Part shown: positions 28,832-38,577 of the stretch, in pieces
Numbering within the stretch: the stretch's first letter is position 1
Layout: every line of letters begins with the position of its first letter
Origin: Holophagales bacterium
Lineage (GTDB): Bacteria > Acidobacteriota > Thermoanaerobaculia > Multivoradales > JAGPDF01
DNA: 64,000 bases
Direction of reading: 5' to 3'
Assembly: GCA_016699405.1 (NCBI GenBank)
Contig: CP064972.1
Location: forward strand, 3,379,501 to 3,443,500
Position numbers and translations under genes: made by a program
The notes under the pieces: model-generated
Databases searched by the model: none
The model's input: the letters and a program-made list of their open reading frames with translations, nothing else
Told to the model about the DNA's origin: nothing

Positions 28832-31039
28832 ATGAAGCGTACAACCGTGTGGCTTGCGGTCGGCGCGTTGGCGCTCGCCCTGCTCTTGCCGGGCGCCGCC
28901 ACCGCTCAGGACTCCAAGCTCAAGATCGGTGGGACGACCTACACGAAGTGGCTCTGGGGCAACCAGCGCTTCGACGGCTCGCTGTACAACTTCACGAGCG
29001 TCCCTGGCGAAGGCTGGGGCGACAACGGACAGGGCTCGGAGGTCGAGCTGCTGTTGAGCGCCCGCCTCTCGAAAGAGGTCGCCGTGTCGGCCCGGCTGCA
29101 CAGCCGGTTCAGCCAGAACCAGTGGACCAACTTCGGCGGTTTCGGCGGCAGCTTCGATCCGGACGGTGACGGCAACCCCGGACCGTGCGTCGGTGGCGAC
29201 TGCGGCGAGTTCGACTCGCGCTCGAATCAGTACGTCAAGCTCCGCGGTGTGGCCGTCACGCTGACGCCGGGCTACGACTGGATCGACTCGGCGACGATCG
29301 GTGCCAACGACTGGGGCATGTTCGACCCGTTCGTCATCGGCCGCATCCGCTACATCGACCGTGACAACGGCGCCGGCCTGCTCTTCCAGGGCTCGGCGGC
29401 CAACCGGAAGTTCACCTGGGACGCGGCGCGCATCTCCCTGCCGCGGCTCTGGGCCGGCCCGGGCTACGCCACCGGCAGCTATCCGGTGCAGGACGCCGCC
29501 TACGGCGTGCAGACGAAGTTCAACCTGTCGTCGGCGTTCGATCTCGCGCTGATCGGCCAGTACGTCAACGACATCGAGGTGGATGCCAAGGATCTCCTGC
29601 CGGACAACGGCCGGAGCACGCGGAACCGCTTCAAGAACACGGTCATCGGCGCGCGCTTCGGGATTCACCCGGGATCGAAGCTCGACGTGCGCGGCGCGGT
29701 CTACTCGTCGTCGGCCGACTCCAATCCGGCGTACGGTGCTCCCGCCGACTTCTTCGGCATCTCGGGCTTCGGCCCGGTGCCGGCCGGCAAGCACGACGAC
29801 ACGGCCTGGAAGCTCAACGTCGACCTGAACGATCCGTTCGGGGTCGGCCTGTCGTTCAACTTCGAGGCCTTCGACATCGGTGCGGAATACGTGGCGATGA
29901 TGGCGGCGCGGCGCGAGTCCGACGTGCTGCTCACCGAAGGCTCGGATGCGACCTTCGCCTACCCGGGCCCGAACAACGCCTCCTTCGGCGTCTTCGGCGG
30001 CAACGAGTCGAAGATCGGCTACGGCGGCTGGCAGGGCAATGCGCAGCAGGTCGCGACGATCAACGTCGACAACGAGTTCACCGACTTCGACGAGCCGCTG
30101 GCCGAGAGCGTCATCGGGTGGAAGGGCTTCACCGTGGTGCCGTCCTTCTCGACGGGCTCGCTGGATCTCTCGGGCGAGCTGACCTTCGTCGACTACAACA
30201 CGAACTGGCAGGCATGGGATGACCCGAGCCGGCCGATCCTCAGCTCGATCTACCCGAACAACGAGTCGGACAGCGGTCTCGGCTCCTTCCGCAACGCCTA
30301 TGCGCCGTTCCAGGACAAGGAGACGACGATCGGCGTGATCAAGTTCAAGTACCTCATCGACGCGGGCAAGGGGATCGATCTCTTCGGCAAGTTCAAGATG
30401 ATCGACGAGACCGACAAGCGGATGACGGATGCCCGCTACCTGCCGTACCTCGCGGGCGATTGCCCGGGTGGCGGCGCGGCCTGCAGCAACCACACCCGTG
30501 CCTACAACGGGGCCGGCAACTCGACGGCCGACCTGTACGGCAATCCCCCGGTGATCACCGTCAACGGCATCACCGGGTATCAGTGGAAGCCGTTCGACAG
30601 CCTGTCGGACGACGATCGCGACTTCAGCTCGAAGATGTTCCAGCTCGGCGCCGGCTACCAGCTGACCGACGACCTGTACGCGTCGGCGACGCTCGAGCAC
30701 TACGACGTCGACCTGAAGGACGGCAACACCGCGTTCCAGGCCTATCAGCTGCACGAGATGGCGTCTGGTACCCACAAGAAGGACAAGCTGATCCTGCAGG
30801 CCAAGTACATCCTGGCCGGCGCGGAGATCGGTCTGAACTACGAGTACGCCACCGGCTCCTTCGATCCGGACTTCGGCGGTGGTTTCGTCGTCCAGTACGC
30901 CGACGCAGCGACGGCTGCGAATGTCGGCGTCAAGGTCGGGTCGCGAGGGTTCGCCGGCCGCTTCGGCGGCTGGAACAGCCTGGAGAAGCGCGACTTCAAC
31001 CAGCAGCGTCTGAAGGCGTTCCTGAAGGTCCAGTTCTAG
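28832..31039 (+). CDS. Outer-membrane porin-like beta-barrel protein
   Basis: 735 residues. A cleavable signal peptide ends around TAQ/DSK. The mature protein alternates aromatic and polar residues in strand-like patterns throughout, has Asp/Asn/Gly-rich loops (DPDGDGNPGPCVGGDCGE near residue 109, perhaps metal-binding) and ends in the C-terminal phenylalanine (KVQF) required for BAM-dependent insertion. No TonB box or plug domain is evident, so it looks like a diffusion porin rather than a SusC protein. Position between two DOMON-like proteins and behind the MalEFG genes suggests maltodextrin entry. AGGAGG precedes the ATG. Confidence 0.82.
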   Translation: MKRTTVWLAVGALALALLLPGAATAQDSKLKIGGTTYTKWLWGNQRFDGSLYNFTSVPGEGWGDNGQGSEVELLLSARLSKEVAVSARLHSRFSQNQWTNFGGFGGSFDPDGDGNPGPCVGGDCGEFDSRSNQYVKLRGVAVTLTPGYDWIDSATIGANDWGMFDPFVIGRIRYIDRDNGAGLLFQGSAANRKFTWDAARISLPRLWAGPGYATGSYPVQDAAYGVQTKFNLSSAFDLALIGQYVNDIEVDAKDLLPDNGRSTRNRFKNTVIGARFGIHPGSKLDVRGAVYSSSADSNPAYGAPADFFGISGFGPVPAGKHDDTAWKLNVDLNDPFGVGLSFNFEAFDIGAEYVAMMAARRESDVLLTEGSDATFAYPGPNNASFGVFGGNESKIGYGGWQGNAQQVATINVDNEFTDFDEPLAESVIGWKGFTVVPSFSTGSLDLSGELTFVDYNTNWQAWDDPSRPILSSIYPNNESDSGLGSFRNAYAPFQDKETTIGVIKFKYLIDAGKGIDLFGKFKMIDETDKRMTDARYLPYLAGDCPGGGAACSNHTRAYNGAGNSTADLYGNPPVITVNGITGYQWKPFDSLSDDDRDFSSKMFQLGAGYQLTDDLYASATLEHYDVDLKDGNTAFQAYQLHEMASGTHKKDKLILQAKYILAGAEIGLNYEYATGSFDPDFGGGFVVQYADAATAANVGVKVGSRGFAGRFGGWNSLEKRDFNQQRLKAFLKVQF

Positions 31040-31060
31040 TCCGGGGCGTTGTCGCCCATT

Positions 31061-31092
31061 GCCCGGGACCCGGTTTCGGCCGGGTCCCGGGC
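31061..31092 (+). terminator. Perfect 13-bp stem-loop after the porin gene
   Basis: Arms 31061-31073 and 31080-31092 are perfectly complementary around a 6-base loop. It lies 21 bases after the porin stop and 24 bases before the next ATG. It should end or attenuate transcription of the maltodextrin operon, although no T-run follows. Placement also allows partial read-through into the second DOMON-like gene. Confidence 0.6.
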
Positions 31093-31116
31093 CTGTCCTC
31101 TCGAGGTTCGATCGCC

Positions 31117-32100
31117 ATGCCCAGCTGCCCGCGTCTCGTCGCTGTCGCGCTCTCCGTCCTCGCCGTCGCTCCGGCTCTTGCCGCGTCGGCCCGTGCCGCC
31201 GATCGGCCGATCTTCGTGCTCACCGATCCGCGCGGCGACGATCACGGCGACGGGACGATGAAGTACCCGTTGAGCTACTACGACCTGCAGCCTGGCGATC
31301 TCGACCTCGTCTCGCTCGCCGCCTATGCCGAGGCGGATGGAACCCGCTTCGAAGCGACGTTCGCCAGCCGCGTGCGGCCGACGGGTCGACGCACCATCGA
31401 CATCGGCGGGACCTCGCTCGACTCGATGGCCCGCTTCGGTTTCTATACGACGAATCTCGACATCTACGTCGACACGGATCGCCAGGAAGGCTCGGGTGGC
31501 GTCCAGATGCTCCCCGGGCGGAAGGCGCAGCTCGATCCGCGCTTTGCCTGGGAACGGGCGATCGCGCTGACGCCGCGGCCGTTCGACGCCCGGTCGACGC
31601 TGAAGCGGATCCTCCTGCGTGATCTGCGCGACACGTTGAAGGCGGACCCGAAGTCTCTCGACGCGAAGACCGCCGAAGCGATCAAGCTGCAGATCCCCGC
31701 CGACGTCGAGTCCCACGTCTTCTTCCCGACGAAGATCCGCGTGCGCGGACCGAAGATCACGTTCTGGGTGCCGGCCGAGGCGCTGGGCGGCATCGCCCGA
31801 CCCGACTGGGCCTACACCGTCGTGGTCACCGGGACCGACATCGATCAGCGCTTCGACCTGTCCAACGCCCTCTCGGTCGCCGCGGTGCGCCGCAGCGGCC
31901 TGATGATCCTGCCGCTCGGCGTCGGACGGCCGACCGACAGCTTCGGCGGTGGACGCGAAGACGACGACCTTCAGCCGCCGCTCGTCGACATCCTCGTGCC
32001 TCCGGGTCCGCTGACCCAGGAGCGTGTGCTCGGCGACTACGACGCGACCGCGGCTCGGCCGGCGGTCGTTCCCGCCGTCGTCCCGGCCGACCTGCCCTAG
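31117..32100 (+). CDS. Second secreted DOMON-like protein
   Basis: 327 residues with a signal peptide ending near ARA/ADR. The mature N-terminus [19 protein letters not shown] followed by LQPGDLDL is the same family as the protein encoded before the porin, so the two are paralogues flanking it. The C-terminal part is longer and ends in a Pro/Val/Ala-rich stretch. It is separated from the porin by a strong stem-loop, suggesting different expression. The TAG stop overlaps, on the opposite strand, the TAG stop of the next gene within one CTAG. Role inferred as alpha-glucan binding. Confidence 0.72.
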   Translation: MPSCPRLVAVALSVLAVAPALAASARAADRPIFVLTDPRGDDHGDGTMKYPLSYYDLQPGDLDLVSLAAYAEADGTRFEATFASRVRPTGRRTIDIGGTSLDSMARFGFYTTNLDIYVDTDRQEGSGGVQMLPGRKAQLDPRFAWERAIALTPRPFDARSTLKRILLRDLRDTLKADPKSLDAKTAEAIKLQIPADVESHVFFPTKIRVRGPKITFWVPAEALGGIARPDWAYTVVVTGTDIDQRFDLSNALSVAAVRRSGLMILPLGVGRPTDSFGGGREDDDLQPPLVDILVPPGPLTQERVLGDYDATAARPAVVPAVVPADLP

Positions 32101-33812
32101 TCCGAGCGCACGGTTCCCAGCCAGGCACTCTGGGGGGGGAGATCGAGCAGGCAGCCGTGTTTCGGCAGATCTGCGAGTCGGACGTCGCCGTCGCTGAGCC
32201 GGACGGCGAGCCGATCGCACGACATCGGTGCGGCGAATGTCGCCCCGGACCTCGCGAGGTTGTGGACGACGAGCGCCCGCTCGCCGTCGGTGCGCCGCAG
32301 GAAGGCGACGACTCCCGTTTCCCGGCCGCTATCGAGCAGGAACAGGTCGCCGTCGCGCAGCGCCGGTGAAGCTCGCCGCGCCGCGATCCAGCGCCGGTAA
32401 TGGGCGAGCAGCGAACCCTCGTCGGAGAGCTCGGTGGCGACGTTGCGCGCCTGTGGATCGCCGGAGAACGGATGCCACGGCGCGGTTGCCGCAGTGAAGC
32501 CGTATCCGGGTGCCTGGCCCGACCAGGGCATCGGTGTCCGTTTGGCTTCGTCGCCGCGTGCCGACCCGTTCTCCAGGCCGATCTCCTCGCCGTAGTAGAG
32601 GAAGGGCGCGCCCGGAAGGGTGAGAAGCAGCGCCGCGGCCCGGCGCTGGGCCGCGACATCACCTCCCAGCTGGGTGGTGAGTCGCGCCATGTCGTGGTTG
32701 GCGAGGAAGGGAGCGTCGAGCGCTCGCCTGGGGTAGGCCGCCGCCATTTCCGCGAGAACCGAGCGGACGGCATCTCCATCTCCGTCTCGCGCTGCGCCGA
32801 CGATCGCCGCAGCGAGCGGGAAGTTGAAGCTCGCCGGCAACTCGTCGCCGCCGGGGACCTCGCGGTCGGATCCGAAGTAGGCCGCGATGAGTGGCGTCTC
32901 CGTCCAGTTCTCGCCGACCAGCAGGGCCTCCGGGTGTCGCTGCCGCACGGCACGGGCGAGCTCCCGCAGGGCGGCGTGCGTCTCGGGCTGGTCGACCTGC
33001 TGCTGATCGGGTCCGTTTTCGACGAGGTGGCGTGTCGCGTCGAGACGGAAGCCGTCGACGCCGAGGGTGAGCCAGCGTTCGGCGATGCGGTAGAGCTCGG
33101 CGCGCAGGTCGGGATTGCGCCAGTTGAGGTCCGGCATGCCGCTCCAGAAGACGCCGTAGAAGAACTGGTCGCCGCTCGTGTGCCAGACGCGATACGAGCC
33201 GCCCCACGGCTGTGTCCAACCGGGATCGTCGGCACGCCAGACGTACCAGTTGCGGCGCGCCGCCGTCGGGGACGAGCTGGCTTCGACGAACCAGGGATGC
33301 TGGGCGCTCGAGTGGTTGAGCACCAGATCGACGATGACCCGCATGCCGCGCCGATGGGCTTCGCGCAGCAGCGTGGCGAAGTCGGCATCGGTGCCGTAGG
33401 GGGGGTTGATATGCTCGTAGTCGACGGTGTCGTACCCGTGATAGCTCGGCGAAACGAAGACCGGCATGAGCCAGAGGGCGTCGACGCCGAGATCGTTGCG
33501 TGTCGCCGGATCGCCATCGTTGAGGTAGTCGAGCCGCGAGATCAGGCCCCGCAAGTCGCCGATCCCGTCGCCGTCGGAATCGGCGAAGCTGCGGACGAAG
33601 ACCTGGTAGAAGACGGCGCCGCGAGCCCAGTCGAGACGCCAGCTCGGCAGGGGATCGACGATCGCGGTCGGCGGCTGAGCCGCGACGCGCGAGGGGGAAT
33701 CGCTCGGGTTCGCAGCCGCGGGCGAAACGCTGCGGGGACTCGTCGCGCAGGCGGCGCCGGCCAGGGCGAATGCTGCCAGCACGGCCATCGCCGGTCCAGT
33801 CCGATGACTCAT
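32097..33812 (-). CDS. GH13 alpha-glucosidase/oligo-1,6-glucosidase-like lipoprotein
   Basis: 571 residues from the ATG preceded by GGAGACG. The N-terminal segment ends LAGAAC, a plausible lipobox with C22. GH13 regions: D162/H167 (VDLVLNH), nucleophile D258 (GFRLD), acid/base E301 (GENW) and D374 (ANHD). The [10 protein letters not shown] segment (78-87) is the calcium-associated loop of the oligo-1,6-glucosidase/trehalose-synthase branch. It would hydrolyse short malto- or isomalto-oligosaccharides outside the cytoplasm. It faces the maltodextrin locus convergently and has a TAGGAT -10 box at 33856-33861. Confidence 0.92.
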   Translation of the reverse strand: MSHRTGPAMAVLAAFALAGAACATSPRSVSPAAANPSDSPSRVAAQPPTAIVDPLPSWRLDWARGAVFYQVFVRSFADSDGDGIGDLRGLISRLDYLNDGDPATRNDLGVDALWLMPVFVSPSYHGYDTVDYEHINPPYGTDADFATLLREAHRRGMRVIVDLVLNHSSAQHPWFVEASSSPTAARRNWYVWRADDPGWTQPWGGSYRVWHTSGDQFFYGVFWSGMPDLNWRNPDLRAELYRIAERWLTLGVDGFRLDATRHLVENGPDQQQVDQPETHAALRELARAVRQRHPEALLVGENWTETPLIAAYFGSDREVPGGDELPASFNFPLAAAIVGAARDGDGDAVRSVLAEMAAAYPRRALDAPFLANHDMARLTTQLGGDVAAQRRAAALLLTLPGAPFLYYGEEIGLENGSARGDEAKRTPMPWSGQAPGYGFTAATAPWHPFSGDPQARNVATELSDEGSLLAHYRRWIAARRASPALRDGDLFLLDSGRETGVVAFLRRTDGERALVVHNLARSGATFAAPMSCDRLAVRLSDGDVRLADLPKHGCLLDLPPQSAWLGTVRSD

Positions 33813-33855
33813 GGGCGTCTCCTTTTCCGCTCGGTCGCGGGGATCGACTCCGCTC

Positions 33856-33861
33856 ATCCTA
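33856..33861 (-). promoter_or_regulatory. Putative -10 element of the GH13 lipoprotein (TAGGAT)
   Basis: TAGGAT on the minus strand lies 43 bases before the ATG, in the 87-base gap shared with the divergent ParB-like gene. No clear -35 is visible. Confidence 0.3.
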
Positions 33862-33899
33862 GTCCCGATCGCCCGCGTCGTGGGGGGTGGGGCTGAGCG

Positions 33900-34778
33900 A
33901 TGGCACGCTTCGACGAGGCGCGCTGGCGCGCTCTCCTGCACGATCTCTGGCAGGGCCTGCAAGGGCGGCCGACCGATCTTCTCCCGTTCGACGTCGTCCG
34001 GGAGGGGTTGCGGCTTCGCCACTTCGTCGACCGCGGCATTCGCGAGATTCCTCTGGCCGCGATCGTCGGTTCGATCGGACGGATTCGCGAGTTCAACCGG
34101 GCCTTCCTGCCGCGGGACGAGGCGTTGCGGGACCGTTGGGAGGAGGTGCGCCTGCTCGCCCTCAGTCCGACGGGGTTTCCGCCGGTGGAGGTCTACCAGG
34201 TGGGTGACGCCTACTTCGTGGTCGACGGGCACCACCGGGTCTCGGTCGCCCGTTCCTTCGGAGCGCCGACGATCGAGGCCTGGGTGCGCGAATTCGAGTC
34301 GCCGGTTCCGCTGAGCGCCGACAGCTCGCTCGAGTCGGTGCTGCTGCAGAGCGGGCTCGCCGACTTCCTGGAGACGACCGGACTGGGAGGCGAGGGGGCC
34401 GAGCTCTTTCGGATGAGCGAAGGCGGGGGCTATCAGCGGCTGCTCGATCACATCAGCGTGCACCGCTATTTCCGCGGCATCGAAACGGGGCAGCCGGTCT
34501 CCTGGCCCGAAGCGGTGCGCTCCTGGTATGCGACGGTCTTCGTCCCCGGCGTGGAAGCGATCCGGCGCAGTGGCCTGTTGGCGGACTTTCCCGGCAGGAC
34601 GGAGGCTGACCTCTATCTGTTCGTGATGGATCGCCTGCATCTGCTCCGCGAGCGCTTCGGGGTCGCCGGAGCGAATGCGGAGCGCGCGGTGGCCGACCTC
34701 AGCCGGCGAGCGAGGCGTCAGCGTCGGCTTGCCGGACGACGGGGTAGGCCGCCGGGTCCGGAGCCACCCGCTCGCTGA
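33900..34778 (+). CDS. ParB/sulfiredoxin-fold domain protein
   Basis: 292 residues. The segment [25 protein letters not shown] (about 99-123, split by the characteristic GHHR) is the nucleotide-binding signature of the ParB/Srx fold; in ParB it is GERR. The rest is helical with no recognisable helix-turn-helix and no partner parA nearby, so this is not the chromosome partition protein. Similar stand-alone proteins exist widely without clear function. The last 80 bases overlap, antiparallel, the 3' end of malQ. The C-terminal tail is basic and proline-rich. Confidence 0.75.
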   Translation: MARFDEARWRALLHDLWQGLQGRPTDLLPFDVVREGLRLRHFVDRGIREIPLAAIVGSIGRIREFNRAFLPRDEALRDRWEEVRLLALSPTGFPPVEVYQVGDAYFVVDGHHRVSVARSFGAPTIEAWVREFESPVPLSADSSLESVLLQSGLADFLETTGLGGEGAELFRMSEGGGYQRLLDHISVHRYFRGIETGQPVSWPEAVRSWYATVFVPGVEAIRRSGLLADFPGRTEADLYLFVMDRLHLLRERFGVAGANAERAVADLSRRARRQRRLAGRRGRPPGPEPPAR

Positions 34779-36273
34779 CGTCTACCAGCCGGGCGAGCTG
34801 CTGGCGGTGCGCCGCCGAGACCTGATCCGCACGAACGCGCCACGACCAGTTCCCGTCGGGTCGGCCGGGGAGGTTCATCCGGGCGTCGCTGCCGAGGCCG
34901 AGAACGTCCTGGAGCGGAGCGATGGCCGTCGCCGCGGGCGAGTTGTAGGCGGCCTGCAACAGGCCCCAGCCGATCGACTCGGGCGCGCCGCCGACATAGG
35001 CGAGCACGCGCTGCTGTGCGGCCGGCCGCAGATTCTCGAACCAGCCCCGGGCGGTGTCGTTGTCGTGGGTGCCCGTGTAGACGACCGCGTGTCGTGGCAC
35101 GTCGTGCGGCGAATGTCCGCTGCCGCGCGAGAAGCCGAACTGCAGGACCTTCATGCCGGGTAGGCCGAAGGCGTCGCGGAGCGACTCGACGTCCGGCGTG
35201 ATGACGCCGAGGTCTTCGGCGACCAGCGGCAGGTCGCCGAGGGCTTGACGCAGCGCAGCGAAGAGCGCGTGGCCGGGCCCCTCGACCCACTCGCCGCCCA
35301 CTGCGGTCGAGTCGCCTGCCGGCACGGCCCAATAGGCGGCGAAGCCCCGGAAGTGATCGAGTCGAACGACGTCGGCCAGGCGCAGATTGGCCCGCAGGCG
35401 CTCGATCCACCAGGCGAATCCCTCGGCCGCGAAGCGCTCCCAGCGATAGAGCGGGTTGCCCCAGAGCTGCCCCGTCCGGCTGAAGTAGTCCGGCGGAACG
35501 CCGGCGACACGCAGCGGCCGTCCGGTGTCGTCGAGCTCGAAATGGCCCCGGCTCGCCCAGACTTCGGCGCTGTCGAACGCCAGGTAGATCGGCACGTCGC
35601 CGAGAATCGAGATGCCGCGGCGATGGGCTTCGGCCCGCAGCGCCGCCCACTGGCGGAAGAACAGGAACTGGCAGTAGCGGTGGTAGGACGTCTCGTCGCC
35701 GAGGCGCCGGGCGGCGGACTCGAGCGCGCCCGGCTCGCGATCTCGCAGCGCCTCGTCCCAGGCGGTCCACTCGCGTCCGTCGTGAGCGGCTTTGAGGGCG
35801 GAGAAGAGGGTCCAATCCTCGAGCCAGGAGCGTTGCTCCGACGCATCGACGAAGGCCTCGAAGGCTTCGCGGATTCCGGCGGGAGGTGCGGCGCGGAAGT
35901 GGGCGAAGGAGGCGCGCAGGATCTGTTCACGACCGGCGCGGACCGCTTCGAACGCCACCCGGTCGCCGGGTGGCTCTTCTCCGAGAGTCAGCGCCTCGCG
36001 CGGGAGAAGGCCCTCCTCGGCCAGTCGCTCCGGAGAGATGAGCAGCGGATTGCCGGCAAAGGCCGAGAGGCAGCCATACGGCGAATCGCCCATGCCCGTC
36101 GGCCCGAGTGGCAGGACCTGCCAGATCGCCTGCCCGGCGTCGGCCGCCCAGGCGAGGAACGCCGAAGCGGTCGGTCCGAGATCGCCGATTCCGTATCGTC
36201 CGGGAAGCGAGGTCGGGTGGAGAAGCAGCCCGGCCCGACGTGGTCCGCCGTCGCGCACGCGTGAGTCGCTCAC
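34699..36273 (-). CDS. malQ: 4-alpha-glucanotransferase (amylomaltase)
   Basis: 524 residues, GH77. MalQ transfers glucan segments between maltodextrins in the cytoplasm and releases glucose, completing the maltodextrin pathway imported by MalEFGK. Conserved elements: [18 protein letters not shown] at the N-terminus, [15 protein letters not shown], the nucleophile region RLDHFRGF, the acid/base region AEDLGVIT and the late TGTHDNDT. The start is GTG, 10 bases after the speA stop, so it is probably cotranscribed with speA rather than with the mal operon. The last about 20 codons go past the usual family end and overlap the ParB-like gene. Confidence 0.95.
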   Translation of the reverse strand: MSDSRVRDGGPRRAGLLLHPTSLPGRYGIGDLGPTASAFLAWAADAGQAIWQVLPLGPTGMGDSPYGCLSAFAGNPLLISPERLAEEGLLPREALTLGEEPPGDRVAFEAVRAGREQILRASFAHFRAAPPAGIREAFEAFVDASEQRSWLEDWTLFSALKAAHDGREWTAWDEALRDREPGALESAARRLGDETSYHRYCQFLFFRQWAALRAEAHRRGISILGDVPIYLAFDSAEVWASRGHFELDDTGRPLRVAGVPPDYFSRTGQLWGNPLYRWERFAAEGFAWWIERLRANLRLADVVRLDHFRGFAAYWAVPAGDSTAVGGEWVEGPGHALFAALRQALGDLPLVAEDLGVITPDVESLRDAFGLPGMKVLQFGFSRGSGHSPHDVPRHAVVYTGTHDNDTARGWFENLRPAAQQRVLAYVGGAPESIGWGLLQAAYNSPAATAIAPLQDVLGLGSDARMNLPGRPDGNWSWRVRADQVSAAHRQQLARLVDVSERVAPDPAAYPVVRQADADASLAG

Positions 36274-36283
36274 GGCGAGGCCT

Positions 36284-38200
<1,917 letters not shown>

Positions 38201-38271
38201 GCTCGTCTCGTCGCCTCCTCGCGCTCGCTCCGGTCGGAATCCCCGAAGGGACCGCCTGACAGCGGCGGAAA

Positions 38272-38277
38272 ACTGTA
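38272..38277 (-). promoter_or_regulatory. Extended -10 element of speA (TGnTACAGT) with adjacent stem-loop
   Basis: On the minus strand TACAGT is preceded by TG at the extended -10 position. Three bases after it begins a 5-bp perfect stem (arms 38252-38256 and 38264-38268), which would form the first bases of the transcript. Confidence 0.45.
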
Positions 38278-38326
38278 GCACCTTTCGCCGCCTCGGCCGG
38301 GGAGAACTCTCGACCGCGGTCGCTCG

Positions 38327-38332
38327 TATCTT
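38327..38332 (+). promoter_or_regulatory. Putative -10 element of the small membrane protein gene (TATCTT) with adjacent stem-loop
   Basis: TATCTT is followed 2 bases later by a 6-bp stem (38335-38340 with 38346-38351, 5-base loop). The ATG lies at 38372. Same order of elements as at secA and the OsmC-like gene. Confidence 0.35.
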
Positions 38333-38371
38333 CTCCGTCGCGACCCGACGGTCGCCGTGAGAAGAGGTCCC

Positions 38372-38572
38372 ATGGCCGCGTTCCTGCTCTGGCTGTTGCT
38401 CTTCGTCGTCTGCTGGCCGTTGGCGTTGCTCGCGCTCGTCCTCTATCCGCTCGTCTGGTCGTGTCTCTTGCCGTTCCGCCTGCTTGGAGTGGCAGTCGAT
38501 GGCGCCTTCGCGTTGTTGCGCGGGGTGATCACGCTACCGGGACGGCTGTTGGCGGGCCCCCGTCGGGGCTGA
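38372..38572 (+). CDS. Small hydrophobic membrane protein
   Basis: 66 residues, nearly all hydrophobic. MAAFLLWLLLFVVCWPLALL begins one membrane helix that continues into a second (LVWSCLLPFRLLGVAVDGAF), with an arginine-rich C-terminus facing the cytoplasm. AGAGG precedes the ATG. I know similar short conserved membrane proteins from several phyla but no function. It ends five bases before the convergent SGNH hydrolase gene and diverges from speA. Confidence 0.7.
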   Translation: MAAFLLWLLLFVVCWPLALLALVLYPLVWSCLLPFRLLGVAVDGAFALLRGVITLPGRLLAGPRRG

Positions 38573-38577
38573 GCGGG

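Noticed and set aside
28832..31039. SusC/TonB-dependent receptor
   Set aside because: No plug domain or TonB box is visible, and no SusD-like gene is adjacent.
33900..34778. Chromosome partition protein ParB
   Set aside because: The GHHR-containing ParB fold is present, but there is no parA, no helix-turn-helix domain and no parS-like repeat nearby.
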